The translations under genes were made by a program, and so were the position numbers. Under the pieces are notes generated by a model. The model saw only the letters and a program-made list of their open reading frames with translations. It ran no database searches and was not told where the DNA came from. Shown here piece after piece: positions 1-7,494 of a stretch of DNA of 64,000 bases. Origin of the DNA: Bacillota bacterium (GTDB lineage Bacteria; Bacillota; Clostridia; Clostridiales; Clostridiaceae); contig JAUZPI010000016.1 in the NCBI GenBank assembly GCA_030706015.1, forward strand, positions 1-64,000, given 5' to 3'. How positions within the stretch are numbered: the first letter of the stretch is position 1; the number at the start of each line of letters is the position of its first letter.

Positions 1-360
1 GATTTTGACTTCACAGATGGAACTAACTGGGATAATAACAGCAGCAAGGATTGGCATTTACAAGTATGGTCATCATCAGTACCAGTACAAGTAAGTCCAG
101 CACCAGTGGCTACAAAGACAACAACAGTATACTATAATGGAACTTTAGCTTCTTCAGCAACTTCAATGACATTACATTGGGGATATAATAGCTGGGTAAG
201 TCCTACAGATGTAACAATGACTAAGCAAGCAGATGGAAGATGGTCTGCAACTATAACATTACCATCAGGCAGCTACGAGCTTGATATGGCATTTAAAAAT
301 AATGCAGGTACTTGGGATAGCAACAACTCAGCTAACTACATCTACTCTGTAGCACAATAA
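1..360 (+). CDS. C-terminal part of a secreted amylase-like protein with CBM25 repeats (5' end outside window)
   Basis: The reading frame is open from base 1 and ends at 358-360, so the true start lies upstream. The visible 119 residues hold the last part of one carbohydrate-binding repeat (TDGTNWDNNSSKDWHLQV near the start), a short Pro/Val/Ser linker, then one complete repeat with VYYNG, LHWGYNSW and an aromatic-rich end. This is the pattern of starch-binding CBM25 modules found in tandem at the C terminus of secreted clostridial alpha-amylases. The catalytic domain is not visible, so amylase is inferred from the module type. The role would be to hold the enzyme on starch granules outside the cell. 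A terminator follows directly. Confidence 0.75.
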   Translation, partial: DFDFTDGTNWDNNSSKDWHLQVWSSSVPVQVSPAPVATKTTTVYYNGTLASSATSMTLHWGYNSWVSPTDVTMTKQADGRWSATITLPSGSYELDMAFKNNAGTWDSNNSANYIYSVAQ

Positions 361-365
361 TAAAT

Positions 366-394
366 AAGAGGTCTTGTTTTTAGCAAGACCTCTT
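366..394. terminator. bidirectional intrinsic terminator
   Basis: Eleven-base arms (AAGAGGTCTTG and CAAGACCTCTT) flank a seven-base T-rich loop. It lies between the convergent CBM25 gene and the 51-residue gene on the minus strand and can serve both. Confidence 0.8.
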
Positions 395-395
395 A

Positions 396-551
396 CTATT
401 TTACTAAGCTTTCTTCAAGTATTTCCATGTATAGATCATACATATCTGAATCGATTTCCCCTTTTCTGTACAATTCTCTTACTCTTTGCACTCGTTCGTC
501 AGCTTCAATTCTTTCTTCATCTAACCTTTCGATAAGTCTCTTGTAAGGCAT
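396..551 (-). CDS. small protein, 51 residues, unknown function
   Basis: A short open frame with ATG at 551 and TAG at 396-398. A good ribosome binding site (AAGGGAGGA) sits about nine bases before the ATG, and a terminator follows the stop, so it looks like a real gene. The product is very charged and probably helical: it starts MPYKRLIERLDEER and ends with a segment LYRKGEIDSDMYDLYMEIL. That tail resembles the short helical SHOCT-type motif (a Gly-Glu-Ile turn followed by a helix), but I would not assign a family. No membrane segment or signal peptide is visible. Confidence 0.6.
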   Translation of the reverse strand: MPYKRLIERLDEERIEADERVQRVRELYRKGEIDSDMYDLYMEILEESLVK

Positions 552-651
552 ATATAGTCCTCCCTTATGTTTATGCGAGTATTAATTTGATACTACTATT
601 ATTGCCAAATTAGTAAATAATCTTTCGTGAAAATGTAAAGCTAATGTATAT

Positions 652-1515
652 TTATAATATGCTTGAATTGAAACCTTTACCATCCACCTCTGAAGCATCG
701 ATTACTGATATGAGAGCATCCTTATCTATGTTCTGTACGGAGAGCTTAAACTCTGGTAATCGGGATAGATGAACAACACAATACAATACTTTCCTTTCCT
801 TGCCAGACAGTGTTTGTCCGTTTAGTATAGTAGCCCCCCTGTGCATATAGGTTGTTATATATTCGCAAACCTCCCTTTCCTTGTCGGTGATAATGAAAAG
901 TAGTTTCTTTCTTGATAAACCGTGGATAATTTTATCTGTTACAAAAGCGGTAACTAACATAGAGATTATGGTATATAAAGCAGTAGGAATTCCGTTAAGC
1001 AATGCTGCTATGAATACTATAATAAGGTTGGCGGCAAAGTTAATTTGACCAACGTCAAAATTATCGAATTTTTTCTTAACTAACATTGCAATAATATTAA
1101 AACCACCCATAGAACCATGATTTGCATAGGTAAGGCCAATACCAGCACCATTTAACATACCGCCATAAATACATAACAATAACATATCATTAAGATGCAG
1201 AATGTTTTTCAAGTCTTTTGTTATTATTAAAAAGAAGGAGTAGCAAAGAGTACCTAGTATAGAGAAAACCGTAAAACGTATATTTAGCTTTTTGTAGCTT
1301 AAGGCAAGAAGTGGTATATTAGCAATTGCTATGGTATAACCAGTAGGAATTTTCGCTAGGTATTGTATAAAAATCGCTATACCAGACACTCCGCCGCTAA
1401 AAAGTTTTGCGTTGATAATAAACATATTTATACCAATTGCTGAAAGTAAACAGCCCAGAATTATAAATATAATATGCTTAGAATTTTTTATATTAATAAA
1501 TGATTTTGTATTCAT
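652..1515 (-). CDS. YitT-family membrane protein (DUF161 + DUF2179)
   Basis: A 287-residue protein. The N-terminal two thirds contains about five to six hydrophobic segments (first at about residues 14-32, with a conserved-looking FSGGVSGIAI after it), and the last 80 residues form a soluble domain (TDKEREVCEYI, HRGATILNG, VDGKGF). This is the standard arrangement of the YitT/YvjA family. Function is not established for the family; it is a cytoplasmic membrane protein with a cytosolic ligand-binding-like C-terminal domain. A ribosome site (GAGGGA) precedes the ATG. It appears to be transcribed alone. Confidence 0.85.
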   Translation of the reverse strand: MNTKSFINIKNSKHIIFIILGCLLSAIGINMFIINAKLFSGGVSGIAIFIQYLAKIPTGYTIAIANIPLLALSYKKLNIRFTVFSILGTLCYSFFLIITKDLKNILHLNDMLLLCIYGGMLNGAGIGLTYANHGSMGGFNIIAMLVKKKFDNFDVGQINFAANLIIVFIAALLNGIPTALYTIISMLVTAFVTDKIIHGLSRKKLLFIITDKEREVCEYITTYMHRGATILNGQTLSGKERKVLYCVVHLSRLPEFKLSVQNIDKDALISVIDASEVDGKGFNSSIL

Positions 1516-1711
1516 ATGGCATCCCTCATTTGTAATTTATAATTATATTATCGTTAGACATTGAAAACGTTTAAGTGATTTTATTGTTATTTATAGAAAT
1601 CTCATTAATGAATTATCTATGAGATGCATTTAATTAAAAAATATCTATAATATTATTAGAATACAAAAATATAATTAATTTGTATATAGGTATTCTATAA
1701 GGAGTTTTATT

Positions 1712-2119
1712 ATGGCGCAAATTAATATTTCTATGAGGGAGTTTGTAATTCTAGTAGAGAAGAATGCAGATTATGACAGACAAAGGATAAGAAATATAAA
1801 TGTAATTAACAAAAATCAATTAGAATTAACTATTGGTATTTCACAGTTCTTACCATCTGCAAAGGTGCTGCTTGTATTTAGAAAGTATGAAAAGGGCAAA
1901 ATGTATTTCAATTTGATTTCCGGTGATGGTGTGAAAATCCTAATGTCGTTAGCAAAAGAATTGATAAGTAAGCAGGAAGAAGAAAATTATTTTAACATTG
2001 ATAAAAATAGGGTTGTAATTAATATAAATAAATTGCTTTCAGATAATTTAAAGGGTATAAATATAAAAGATGTAAGCATAAATGAAGATCAAGTATATTT
2101 GTCTGTGAATATAAGATAG
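1712..2119 (+). CDS. hypothetical protein, 135 residues
   Basis: The start ATG at 1712 follows AAGGAG with normal spacing. I do not recognise the family. The protein is soluble, Lys/Asn/Ile rich, without Cys, signal peptide or membrane segment. Alternating hydrophobic and charged residues (QLELTIGIS, KVLLVFRKY, MYFNLISGDG, VYLSVNIR) suggest a small mostly-beta domain with one central helix (ILMSLAKELISKQEEE). It stands alone between two minus-strand genes, with a weak terminator after it. Confidence 0.6.
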   Translation: MAQINISMREFVILVEKNADYDRQRIRNINVINKNQLELTIGISQFLPSAKVLLVFRKYEKGKMYFNLISGDGVKILMSLAKELISKQEEENYFNIDKNRVVININKLLSDNLKGINIKDVSINEDQVYLSVNIR

Positions 2120-2160
2120 GCAGGATTGGGGATGCAACATCTCCAACTCTGTCTATTTTA
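2114..2160 (+). terminator. probable intrinsic terminator
   Basis: TTGGGGATG and CATCTCCAA can pair over a CAA loop with one G-T wobble, extended by outer AGGCAG/CTGTCT pairing, and are followed by a short T-rich run. It lies in the convergent gap after the hypothetical gene at 1712. Confidence 0.5.
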
Positions 2161-2172
2161 TATAGGTCTTTA

Positions 2173-2946
2173 TCATAGTTTTTTAGAACTGCCTTTAATT
2201 AAGAACTGATTAGTTCTACCCATCATATAAGCTAGCTTAATTATAGATTGCTCCTCTTGACTCATTTCTCTTTTGAACATTTTTTCAAACTGTTTAATTA
2301 GGCTATAGGTGTCTACTTCCTGTTTCTCTTCATTTTGTCTTGTTGAATTAACTGTACTATTTGGAATATATAGCTTAGGTTTTATATTTTCATTGTATAC
2401 AATCTTAAAAACTTCAGCGGTATATATAGAATCATTTAAAGCATTATGAAAAGTATTAGTCATAGGTATATTAAATAACTCAACAGAATTTCGGAGACCA
2501 ATATTGGTACCTTGGGGACAATTAAGAAGTTTAGAAGCATAAAATTGTACATTTATATATTCTCTTGGAATTAAGAATGAATTTAATTTGTGATATTGTA
2601 CATTTCTAAATAACTCCTTTAAATCTGTCATACCCCATACACATAGAATGGTTCTGTCACTTGTTATAAACTCAATAAATTCTTTGTATACCTCTCTAAA
2701 GGGTTTGGCTGATCTGAGCTGACTCATTCGTATACCTGTAATTTTTTTAACAAAAGGATGAATGTTATTATATATTTTAGGTTTAACTAGTTCGCAAAAG
2801 CAGGATAGTATTTTTAGATTTTCGTCAAGCTTTACTGCACCAATTTGAATTATTTCAAAGGGGCAGTTAGTAGCTTTTTTATAGTCATCATCTTTTACAA
2901 AATTATAGTCCTGGTTAAATTCTAAATCAAATATAATATAGCTCAT
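2173..2946 (-). CDS. DEDDh 3'-5' exonuclease (KapD-like)
   Basis: A 257-residue protein with the exonuclease fold of the DnaQ/oligoribonuclease superfamily. Motif I is FDLEFNQ near residue 6, followed by FEIIQIGAVKLD. Motif II lies around VWGMTDLKEL, and motif III is FHNALNDSIYTAEVF, giving the His and Asp of a DEDDh site. The family cuts single-stranded nucleic acid from the 3' end with two metal ions. Bacillus KapD, of this type, was described as an inhibitor of the KinA sporulation pathway; whether this protein has that role is open. The last 50 residues are a charged tail outside the nuclease domain. Confidence 0.8.
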   Translation of the reverse strand: MSYIIFDLEFNQDYNFVKDDDYKKATNCPFEIIQIGAVKLDENLKILSCFCELVKPKIYNNIHPFVKKITGIRMSQLRSAKPFREVYKEFIEFITSDRTILCVWGMTDLKELFRNVQYHKLNSFLIPREYINVQFYASKLLNCPQGTNIGLRNSVELFNIPMTNTFHNALNDSIYTAEVFKIVYNENIKPKLYIPNSTVNSTRQNEEKQEVDTYSLIKQFEKMFKREMSQEEQSIIKLAYMMGRTNQFLIKGSSKKL

Positions 2947-3080
2947 TTTTTTCGCCTCGTATAGTTTTTAGAAATATATGCTTATTTAGTATGTCACAGA
3001 ATTTCAGTATTTAGTAAAATTTAAACTTATAGAAACACGTGACATTTGTGGTATAGAGGGAGTGATTTTTCAAATAAAAA

Positions 3081-3104
3081 ATAGCTGCCAATATGACAGC
3101 TATA
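3081..3104 (-). terminator. intrinsic terminator of the aroC-fusion operon
   Basis: On the minus strand ATAGCTGTCA pairs with TGGCAGCTAT (one wobble) around a TAT loop, followed by a T run. It lies eight bases past the stop of the ferredoxin-ligase fusion gene. Confidence 0.75.
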
Positions 3105-3110
3105 AAAGCG

Positions 3111-5525
3111 TTAAAGTATATCTGGAATAGATTGGCGCGAGCTTTCTCTATTATCTATTACTTTAACTATGGATTTTGCTTCTCTTACCTTTCTAAATTC
3201 AGTAAGTTTGCCAAAGGACACTAATTTAATATTACATTTTAGATTAGTGTCATCTTCTAATCTTTTCTTTAGACCAAATATGTTATAATCGTCTTTGGCA
3301 GAGGGGTATTCTTCAAGTGTTAAGTTTATTTCTGATTCTTCTATAGTTAAGGAATAATCCATAAATAATCCAAAGCTATAAATGATCTCCTCAAAATCAA
3401 GGTTACCCCATATCTTATTGTTCATATCAATAGATAATTCATATCTTCCATGAGGTTTGATGGATTTCTTGTAGCCATAAGGGCAATTGGAATCATGTAT
3501 AGTAACTAAGTCGTCTAAAAGATACTTAACCATTGGAGTAGATTTTTTCATTAGGGTAGTATAAGAAAGTCTTCCAGTTCCTTTTGAACCTATATAATTC
3601 ATATCTTTATCATAGAGCTCAATATGATGCAATTTATCTAATATGTGTTTTTCTCCACAGGGGCAGGCAATTGAGGCGAAGCCGTCAACAGAGGCATAGG
3701 TGTTGATATGATGAATACCAAAGTGTTTCTCGATTTGTTTTTGTCTTGATACGGAACAGGGTTCTGCGGTAGATAAGAGTATTTTTAGATTGTTTTTTAC
3801 TTTAGTATATTTTTCAGGAAAATCCAATCTAATAATCTCCATAAAACTCATAAAGTCTAAAGGTGTGGAACATATTGTGCTGGGTGTTAGCTTTATAATT
3901 GTTTTAGCATTTCTTTCTGGTAAGGCTATGGTACTTCGTGAACCAAGTTGGGCAACCATAAAGCCAAACTTTTGTAAAAGAGTTCCGAAGGAAAACCCTG
4001 CAATGGTGTATCCGAAGGTTAATACATTAACAGCAGTTCTGTTTTCTTTTGCAGTATTTTTTAATATGTTTGAATATGGGCTAAAGGCACTTACAAAGCT
4101 TACTAGAGACAGGATTTCATTTTTTGTAAAAAAAGCAGGTGTAGGTGCACCGCTGCTTCCAGAGGTTTCACCATAATGAACTACTTCTTTTTGAAATTTT
4201 TTATTTAACAATTCATAGGGACTAACTCCTATTAAATCATATTTGGTGAGAAGAGGTAGTCCACTAAAATTATTTGTGTCATAATTTTTATAATATTTTT
4301 GGTAAAAATCTGTATTTTTCTTAGCGTACTTTGCAGTCTTCTTTACATTCATGGTTTTAAATCTAAGCACAAATTGGATGATTTTATTCTTTAACATAAT
4401 AGTATTCTCTCCTAACCCTAAAATAACTAATTGTCGTGCATTTACATTACATGCCTTTATACATTTTCCGCATTTAATGCATCCGGTTACATCTAAAAAG
4501 GAGCCTCGTTCTAAATCCACATTCATAGGACATTGTTTTATACACTTATTACAATGAGTACATTTGTCTTTATCATGAGTAACTGCTATAGGAGAAACAT
4601 AATTAAATAGTCCGTACACTGCTCCTAGAGGACATAAATATCTGCAGAACCAGCGTCCTCCTAATAGAATAATTCCGAGTATAAGTATAAACATTGATAT
4701 CATATGAAAGAAAAAAATAGTATGGATCCAGCCTGATGAAAAAAGCATTTGCTTATAGCCCTCTAAACCAGTTGTAAGATAGTATGGGAGAAGGCCGTAA
4801 ATATTGGCGCTTTGACAAATGTATATACAAAATATTGGAGCAACCCAAAGAAAAGAAGTAAATATAAAGATTAGTACAGCATATTTAACAAAATTTAATT
4901 GTTTCCAAGGTTTAATAATGGATTTTAGCTTTCGGATATATATAAATCTATCCAGTGCATCTACGAAAAAACCAAAAGGACACATCCAGCCGCATATGGC
5001 TCTGCCTAAAAGTGTTCCGAATAGCATCACAATTCCAAGTACGTAAAATGGAAATCTTTTGTTTATCAATGACCACTGTATCATGCCGATAGGACAGCCT
5101 CCAGTAGCCATTTCGCAAGCTTGACAGTTTAAGAATGGAAAGGAAGTGAGTTGAGTTCTTTTAACTGGACAGATTCCTGAAACTCTTAGTACGCCTAATC
5201 TAGCAATAACGAAAAATGTCCACTGGCTTAGTTTCCTCCAAATAATATCTCTTTTGTTTCTAATAATTGATATTAAAAGCATGAAAATAAATAATGATAT
5301 TATTGCTTTTAGCGGTCCATAATTGAGTTTGCCATAAACTACCTTTGAAGCATAATCATCTATACCAGGACGAAGCTTCATTACCCAGCTTTGGGTGCCA
5401 GGTACATCAAAGTTACCATAGGTTGCGGTTTTGGTAATAAGTTTTAAATCTCCATTAAATATTCCTATAATAAGAAATAGAACACCTATAATGATGCTGG
5501 CTAATAAAAGTCTTTTTCTTTTCAC
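3111..5525 (-). CDS. fusion: NapH/NosR-type membrane polyferredoxin + PaaK-like adenylate-forming ligase
   Basis: One uninterrupted 804-residue frame. Residues 1-310 have about six membrane segments and three Cys motifs of membrane polyferredoxins: CQACEMATGGCP (134-145), CGWMCP (178-183) and CRYLCP (294-299). Two 4Fe-4S ferredoxin clusters follow, C322-C332 and C349-C359. From about residue 395 the protein is a phenylacetate-CoA-ligase-like enzyme: P-loop GETSGSSGAP (452-461), STAEPCS (585-591), TYASVDG where PaaK has YGLSE (609-615), TTLMKKSTPMVKYLLDD (656-672) and GRYEL (693-697). The start is GTG at 5525, one base after the aroC stop, with GAGG inside the end of aroC, so translation is probably coupled. 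Electron transfer at the membrane linked to activation of a carboxylic acid is an inference; the substrate is unknown. Confidence 0.85.
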   Translation of the reverse strand: MKRKRLLLASIIIGVLFLIIGIFNGDLKLITKTATYGNFDVPGTQSWVMKLRPGIDDYASKVVYGKLNYGPLKAIISLFIFMLLISIIRNKRDIIWRKLSQWTFFVIARLGVLRVSGICPVKRTQLTSFPFLNCQACEMATGGCPIGMIQWSLINKRFPFYVLGIVMLFGTLLGRAICGWMCPFGFFVDALDRFIYIRKLKSIIKPWKQLNFVKYAVLIFIFTSFLWVAPIFCIYICQSANIYGLLPYYLTTGLEGYKQMLFSSGWIHTIFFFHMISMFILILGIILLGGRWFCRYLCPLGAVYGLFNYVSPIAVTHDKDKCTHCNKCIKQCPMNVDLERGSFLDVTGCIKCGKCIKACNVNARQLVILGLGENTIMLKNKIIQFVLRFKTMNVKKTAKYAKKNTDFYQKYYKNYDTNNFSGLPLLTKYDLIGVSPYELLNKKFQKEVVHYGETSGSSGAPTPAFFTKNEILSLVSFVSAFSPYSNILKNTAKENRTAVNVLTFGYTIAGFSFGTLLQKFGFMVAQLGSRSTIALPERNAKTIIKLTPSTICSTPLDFMSFMEIIRLDFPEKYTKVKNNLKILLSTAEPCSVSRQKQIEKHFGIHHINTYASVDGFASIACPCGEKHILDKLHHIELYDKDMNYIGSKGTGRLSYTTLMKKSTPMVKYLLDDLVTIHDSNCPYGYKKSIKPHGRYELSIDMNNKIWGNLDFEEIIYSFGLFMDYSLTIEESEINLTLEEYPSAKDDYNIFGLKKRLEDDTNLKCNIKLVSFGKLTEFRKVREAKSIVKVIDNRESSRQSIPDIL

Positions 5526-5526
5526 T

Positions 5527-6567
5527 TTAGTTTACCTCGCCTATTCTAGTTGGATTTATCATGCCCGCTGCTATCATTTCATCTATCAGCACTAGAGATG
5601 CCATAGCTTCTGCTACTGGTGCTACTCTAGGTGTGAAGTTTTTATCAAAACGACCATTAAGTTCTAATGAAAATTCTTCTTTGGTTTGCCAATTTACAGA
5701 TTTTTGTGGGATTGGAATGGATGGGGTAGGTTTTACTGCTATTCTGAATGTTAGATTTTGACCGGTGCTAATGCCTCCAAGTACTCCTCCTGCATTGTTA
5801 GTTAATGGTTGAATTTCGTCATCTATTATTCCAAATTCATCATTATATGAGCTGCCTGTCAGCCTTGAAGCGTCGAATCCTAAACCATTTTCAACACCTT
5901 TAACGCCTCCTATGGTACTTAAAGCATACATAATTAATGCATTTAACTTTCCAAATACCGGACTGCCTACACCAGCTGGAACTCCTTTGATTATTAAAGA
6001 AATAATTCCCCCTGTAGAATCGCCAGTCTCTTCTGAAATTCTTAAACATGTTTCTTGTGCTAGTTTTTCGCTTATATGAGAGACGCACCTTTCTCCAGCT
6101 AATTCATCAATTTTACTTTCAAAGTAAATGTTTTTTTGAGACAAAATCTTTTTGGCTACTGCACCAGCTGCTAACCTTGCAATGCATTCTCTGCCAGAAG
6201 CTCTTCCTCCTCCGTAAGGGTGGTAAATACCATATCTTTCGTGATAGGTGTATTCGGCATGTCCTGGCCTGTAGCAGTTCTCCATCAGTTTGTAGTCATT
6301 ACTTTTATGATTTCCGTTTGGTATCAAGATACAGATTGGCGTTCCAAGAGTTTTGTTATTAAAAATACCAGATAAGATTTTTACTTCATTTAATTCTTTT
6401 CTTGGTGTCCCAAGAAGCTTGTCAGGTATATCTCTTACAAGTTCGTTTTCGATGTCAGAAATGTGTAATTCTAAACCGGCAGGGCAGCCGTCGATGACGC
6501 AACCTATAGCTTCACCGTGTGATTCTCCAAAGGTTGTACATCTGAATATTCTTCCAAAACTATTCAT
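5527..6567 (-). CDS. aroC: chorismate synthase
   Basis: Converts 5-enolpyruvylshikimate-3-phosphate to chorismate, the last shikimate step, using reduced FMN. The 346 residues start MNSFGRIFRCTTFGESHG with the GESHG signature at 14-18 and carry GRASGRECIAR, GVKGVENGLGF and the late GRFDKNFTPR. A good ribosome site (TAGGAGG) precedes the ATG. Length is slightly short for the family but no block is missing. No other shikimate gene lies nearby; the only partner in the transcript is the ferredoxin-ligase fusion one base downstream. Confidence 0.95.
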   Translation of the reverse strand: MNSFGRIFRCTTFGESHGEAIGCVIDGCPAGLELHISDIENELVRDIPDKLLGTPRKELNEVKILSGIFNNKTLGTPICILIPNGNHKSNDYKLMENCYRPGHAEYTYHERYGIYHPYGGGRASGRECIARLAAGAVAKKILSQKNIYFESKIDELAGERCVSHISEKLAQETCLRISEETGDSTGGIISLIIKGVPAGVGSPVFGKLNALIMYALSTIGGVKGVENGLGFDASRLTGSSYNDEFGIIDDEIQPLTNNAGGVLGGISTGQNLTFRIAVKPTPSIPIPQKSVNWQTKEEFSLELNGRFDKNFTPRVAPVAEAMASLVLIDEMIAAGMINPTRIGEVN

Positions 6568-6783
6568 AATTATCCTCCTAAAATATTAAATTGTTCAAAT
6601 TCCATAAAAAATATCAAATGTAAATATTTGATATGGATTTGATTCTAATTATATAATCAATTAAACTTTGTATCAATATATTCGATAAAAAACTTTTTAT
6701 TACTTAAAAAAAACATTTTTATATAAAAGTTAACATAAAATCTCAGTATATTTAAATAAAATGTAATTGTTTAAAATTGTTTG

Positions 6784-6807
6784 CAAAACGTTTACTTTAA
6801 CGTTTTG
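6784..6807. promoter_or_regulatory. perfect inverted repeat, possible operator
   Basis: Arms CAAAACGTT and AACGTTTTG with a six-base spacer, about 30 bases upstream of the promoter of the PH-domain gene. It does not fit the CcpA cre consensus when aligned. The binding protein is unknown. Confidence 0.4.
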
Positions 6808-6836
6808 GATAATTTTTAAAAGAAACTGAATATATA

Positions 6837-6865
6837 TTGATTTAGTAAGTATAAAATAATAAAAT
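6837..6865 (+). promoter_or_regulatory. sigma-A-type promoter for the PH-domain gene
   Basis: TTGATT, a 17-base spacer and TAAAAT, with a GGAGG ribosome site and ATG about 30 bases downstream. Confidence 0.45.
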
Positions 6866-6898
6866 AATAAAGATTATTAGTAAATTGGAGGTAAAGTA

Positions 6899-7276
6899 AT
6901 GGGATTTTTTGATGGACTCCTAGGAAATGCCACTGAGGTTGACATCGATAAAATAGAAGAAGAACTTCAGATAATACTCACGGATGGTGAAGAGGTTCAA
7001 AGGGCATATGTGGTTATAAGAGATTCATACGTTTTTACTAACAAGAGATTGCTGCTTATTGATAAGCAGGGGATGACTGGTAAAAAGATAGAGTATCATT
7101 CAATACCGTATAAAAGCATTACTCATTTCAGTATTGAGACAGCAGGTCACTTTGATTTTGATGCAGAATTACGTGTTTGGGTAGCAGGAAATCAAGAACC
7201 TATAATTAAACAATTTAAAGATAAAGTAATCTATAATGTGCAAAAGGCCTTATCCTACTATGTACTTAATCTGTAA
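6899..7276 (+). CDS. bacterial PH-domain protein (bPH_1 type)
   Basis: A 125-residue single-domain protein. The pattern EIQIILTDGEEVQ-type strand, RDSYVFTNKRLLLIDKQG, KKIEYHSIPYKSITHFSIE and ELRVWV matches the bacterial pleckstrin-homology-like family (PF08000), with the characteristic FTNKRLL. The family has a PH fold but its ligands are unknown. GGAGG precedes the ATG at 6899. It seems to be transcribed alone, from the promoter noted just upstream, with a terminator at 7340-7369. Confidence 0.8.
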   Translation: MGFFDGLLGNATEVDIDKIEEELQIILTDGEEVQRAYVVIRDSYVFTNKRLLLIDKQGMTGKKIEYHSIPYKSITHFSIETAGHFDFDAELRVWVAGNQEPIIKQFKDKVIYNVQKALSYYVLNL

Positions 7277-7339
7277 GTAAAATGTAGATTTTAAATATAA
7301 ATAAGGTGATAAGAAGGGGTTTAGAGAAATTAACACTAG

Positions 7340-7369
7340 AGTGGTAATTCTTTCAAACCACTTTTTTTA
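7340..7369 (+). terminator. intrinsic terminator
   Basis: AGTGGT (7340-7345) and ACCACT (7357-7362) flank an 11-base loop and are followed by seven T. It lies between the PH-domain gene and the c-di-GMP gene. Confidence 0.6.
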
Positions 7370-7494
7370 TTTTATTAAATGAAATGAAATGTTTTTGTTG
7401 TTAGAATTATTGTAATATGACAAATTTTTATATTTGTGTGGTATACTTATTACATAGTTTTTACTATTGAAGATAAAATTAGTTGGAGGTTAGT

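Larger units (their letters stand above)
6568..6898. other. 331-base AT-rich divergent promoter region with a perfect inverted repeat
   Basis: No gene is visible. The region separates aroC (minus) from the PH-domain gene (plus). It holds a perfect nine-base inverted repeat, CAAAACGTT at 6784-6792 and AACGTTTTG at 6799-6807, and a sigma-A-like promoter at 6837-6865. Confidence 0.6.

Noticed and set aside
3790..4176. Open frame on the plus strand inside the ferredoxin-ligase fusion
   Set aside because: It is the antisense shadow of a strongly motif-bearing gene and has no ribosome site. The same holds for the other frames opposite known genes, such as 45013-45438 and 59176-59586.
6784..6807. 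CcpA cre site
   Set aside because: Aligning the repeat to the cre consensus puts A where the fixed CG must be.
7340..7369. GTGGTAA near 7341 as a T-box motif
   Set aside because: There is no Stem I, no specifier region and no aminoacyl-related gene downstream; it is better explained as a terminator arm.
7277..7494. Possible c-di-GMP riboswitch before the GGDEF-EAL gene
   Set aside because: None of the conserved GEMM blocks or tetraloop-receptor features could be found; the visible structure is a plain terminator.
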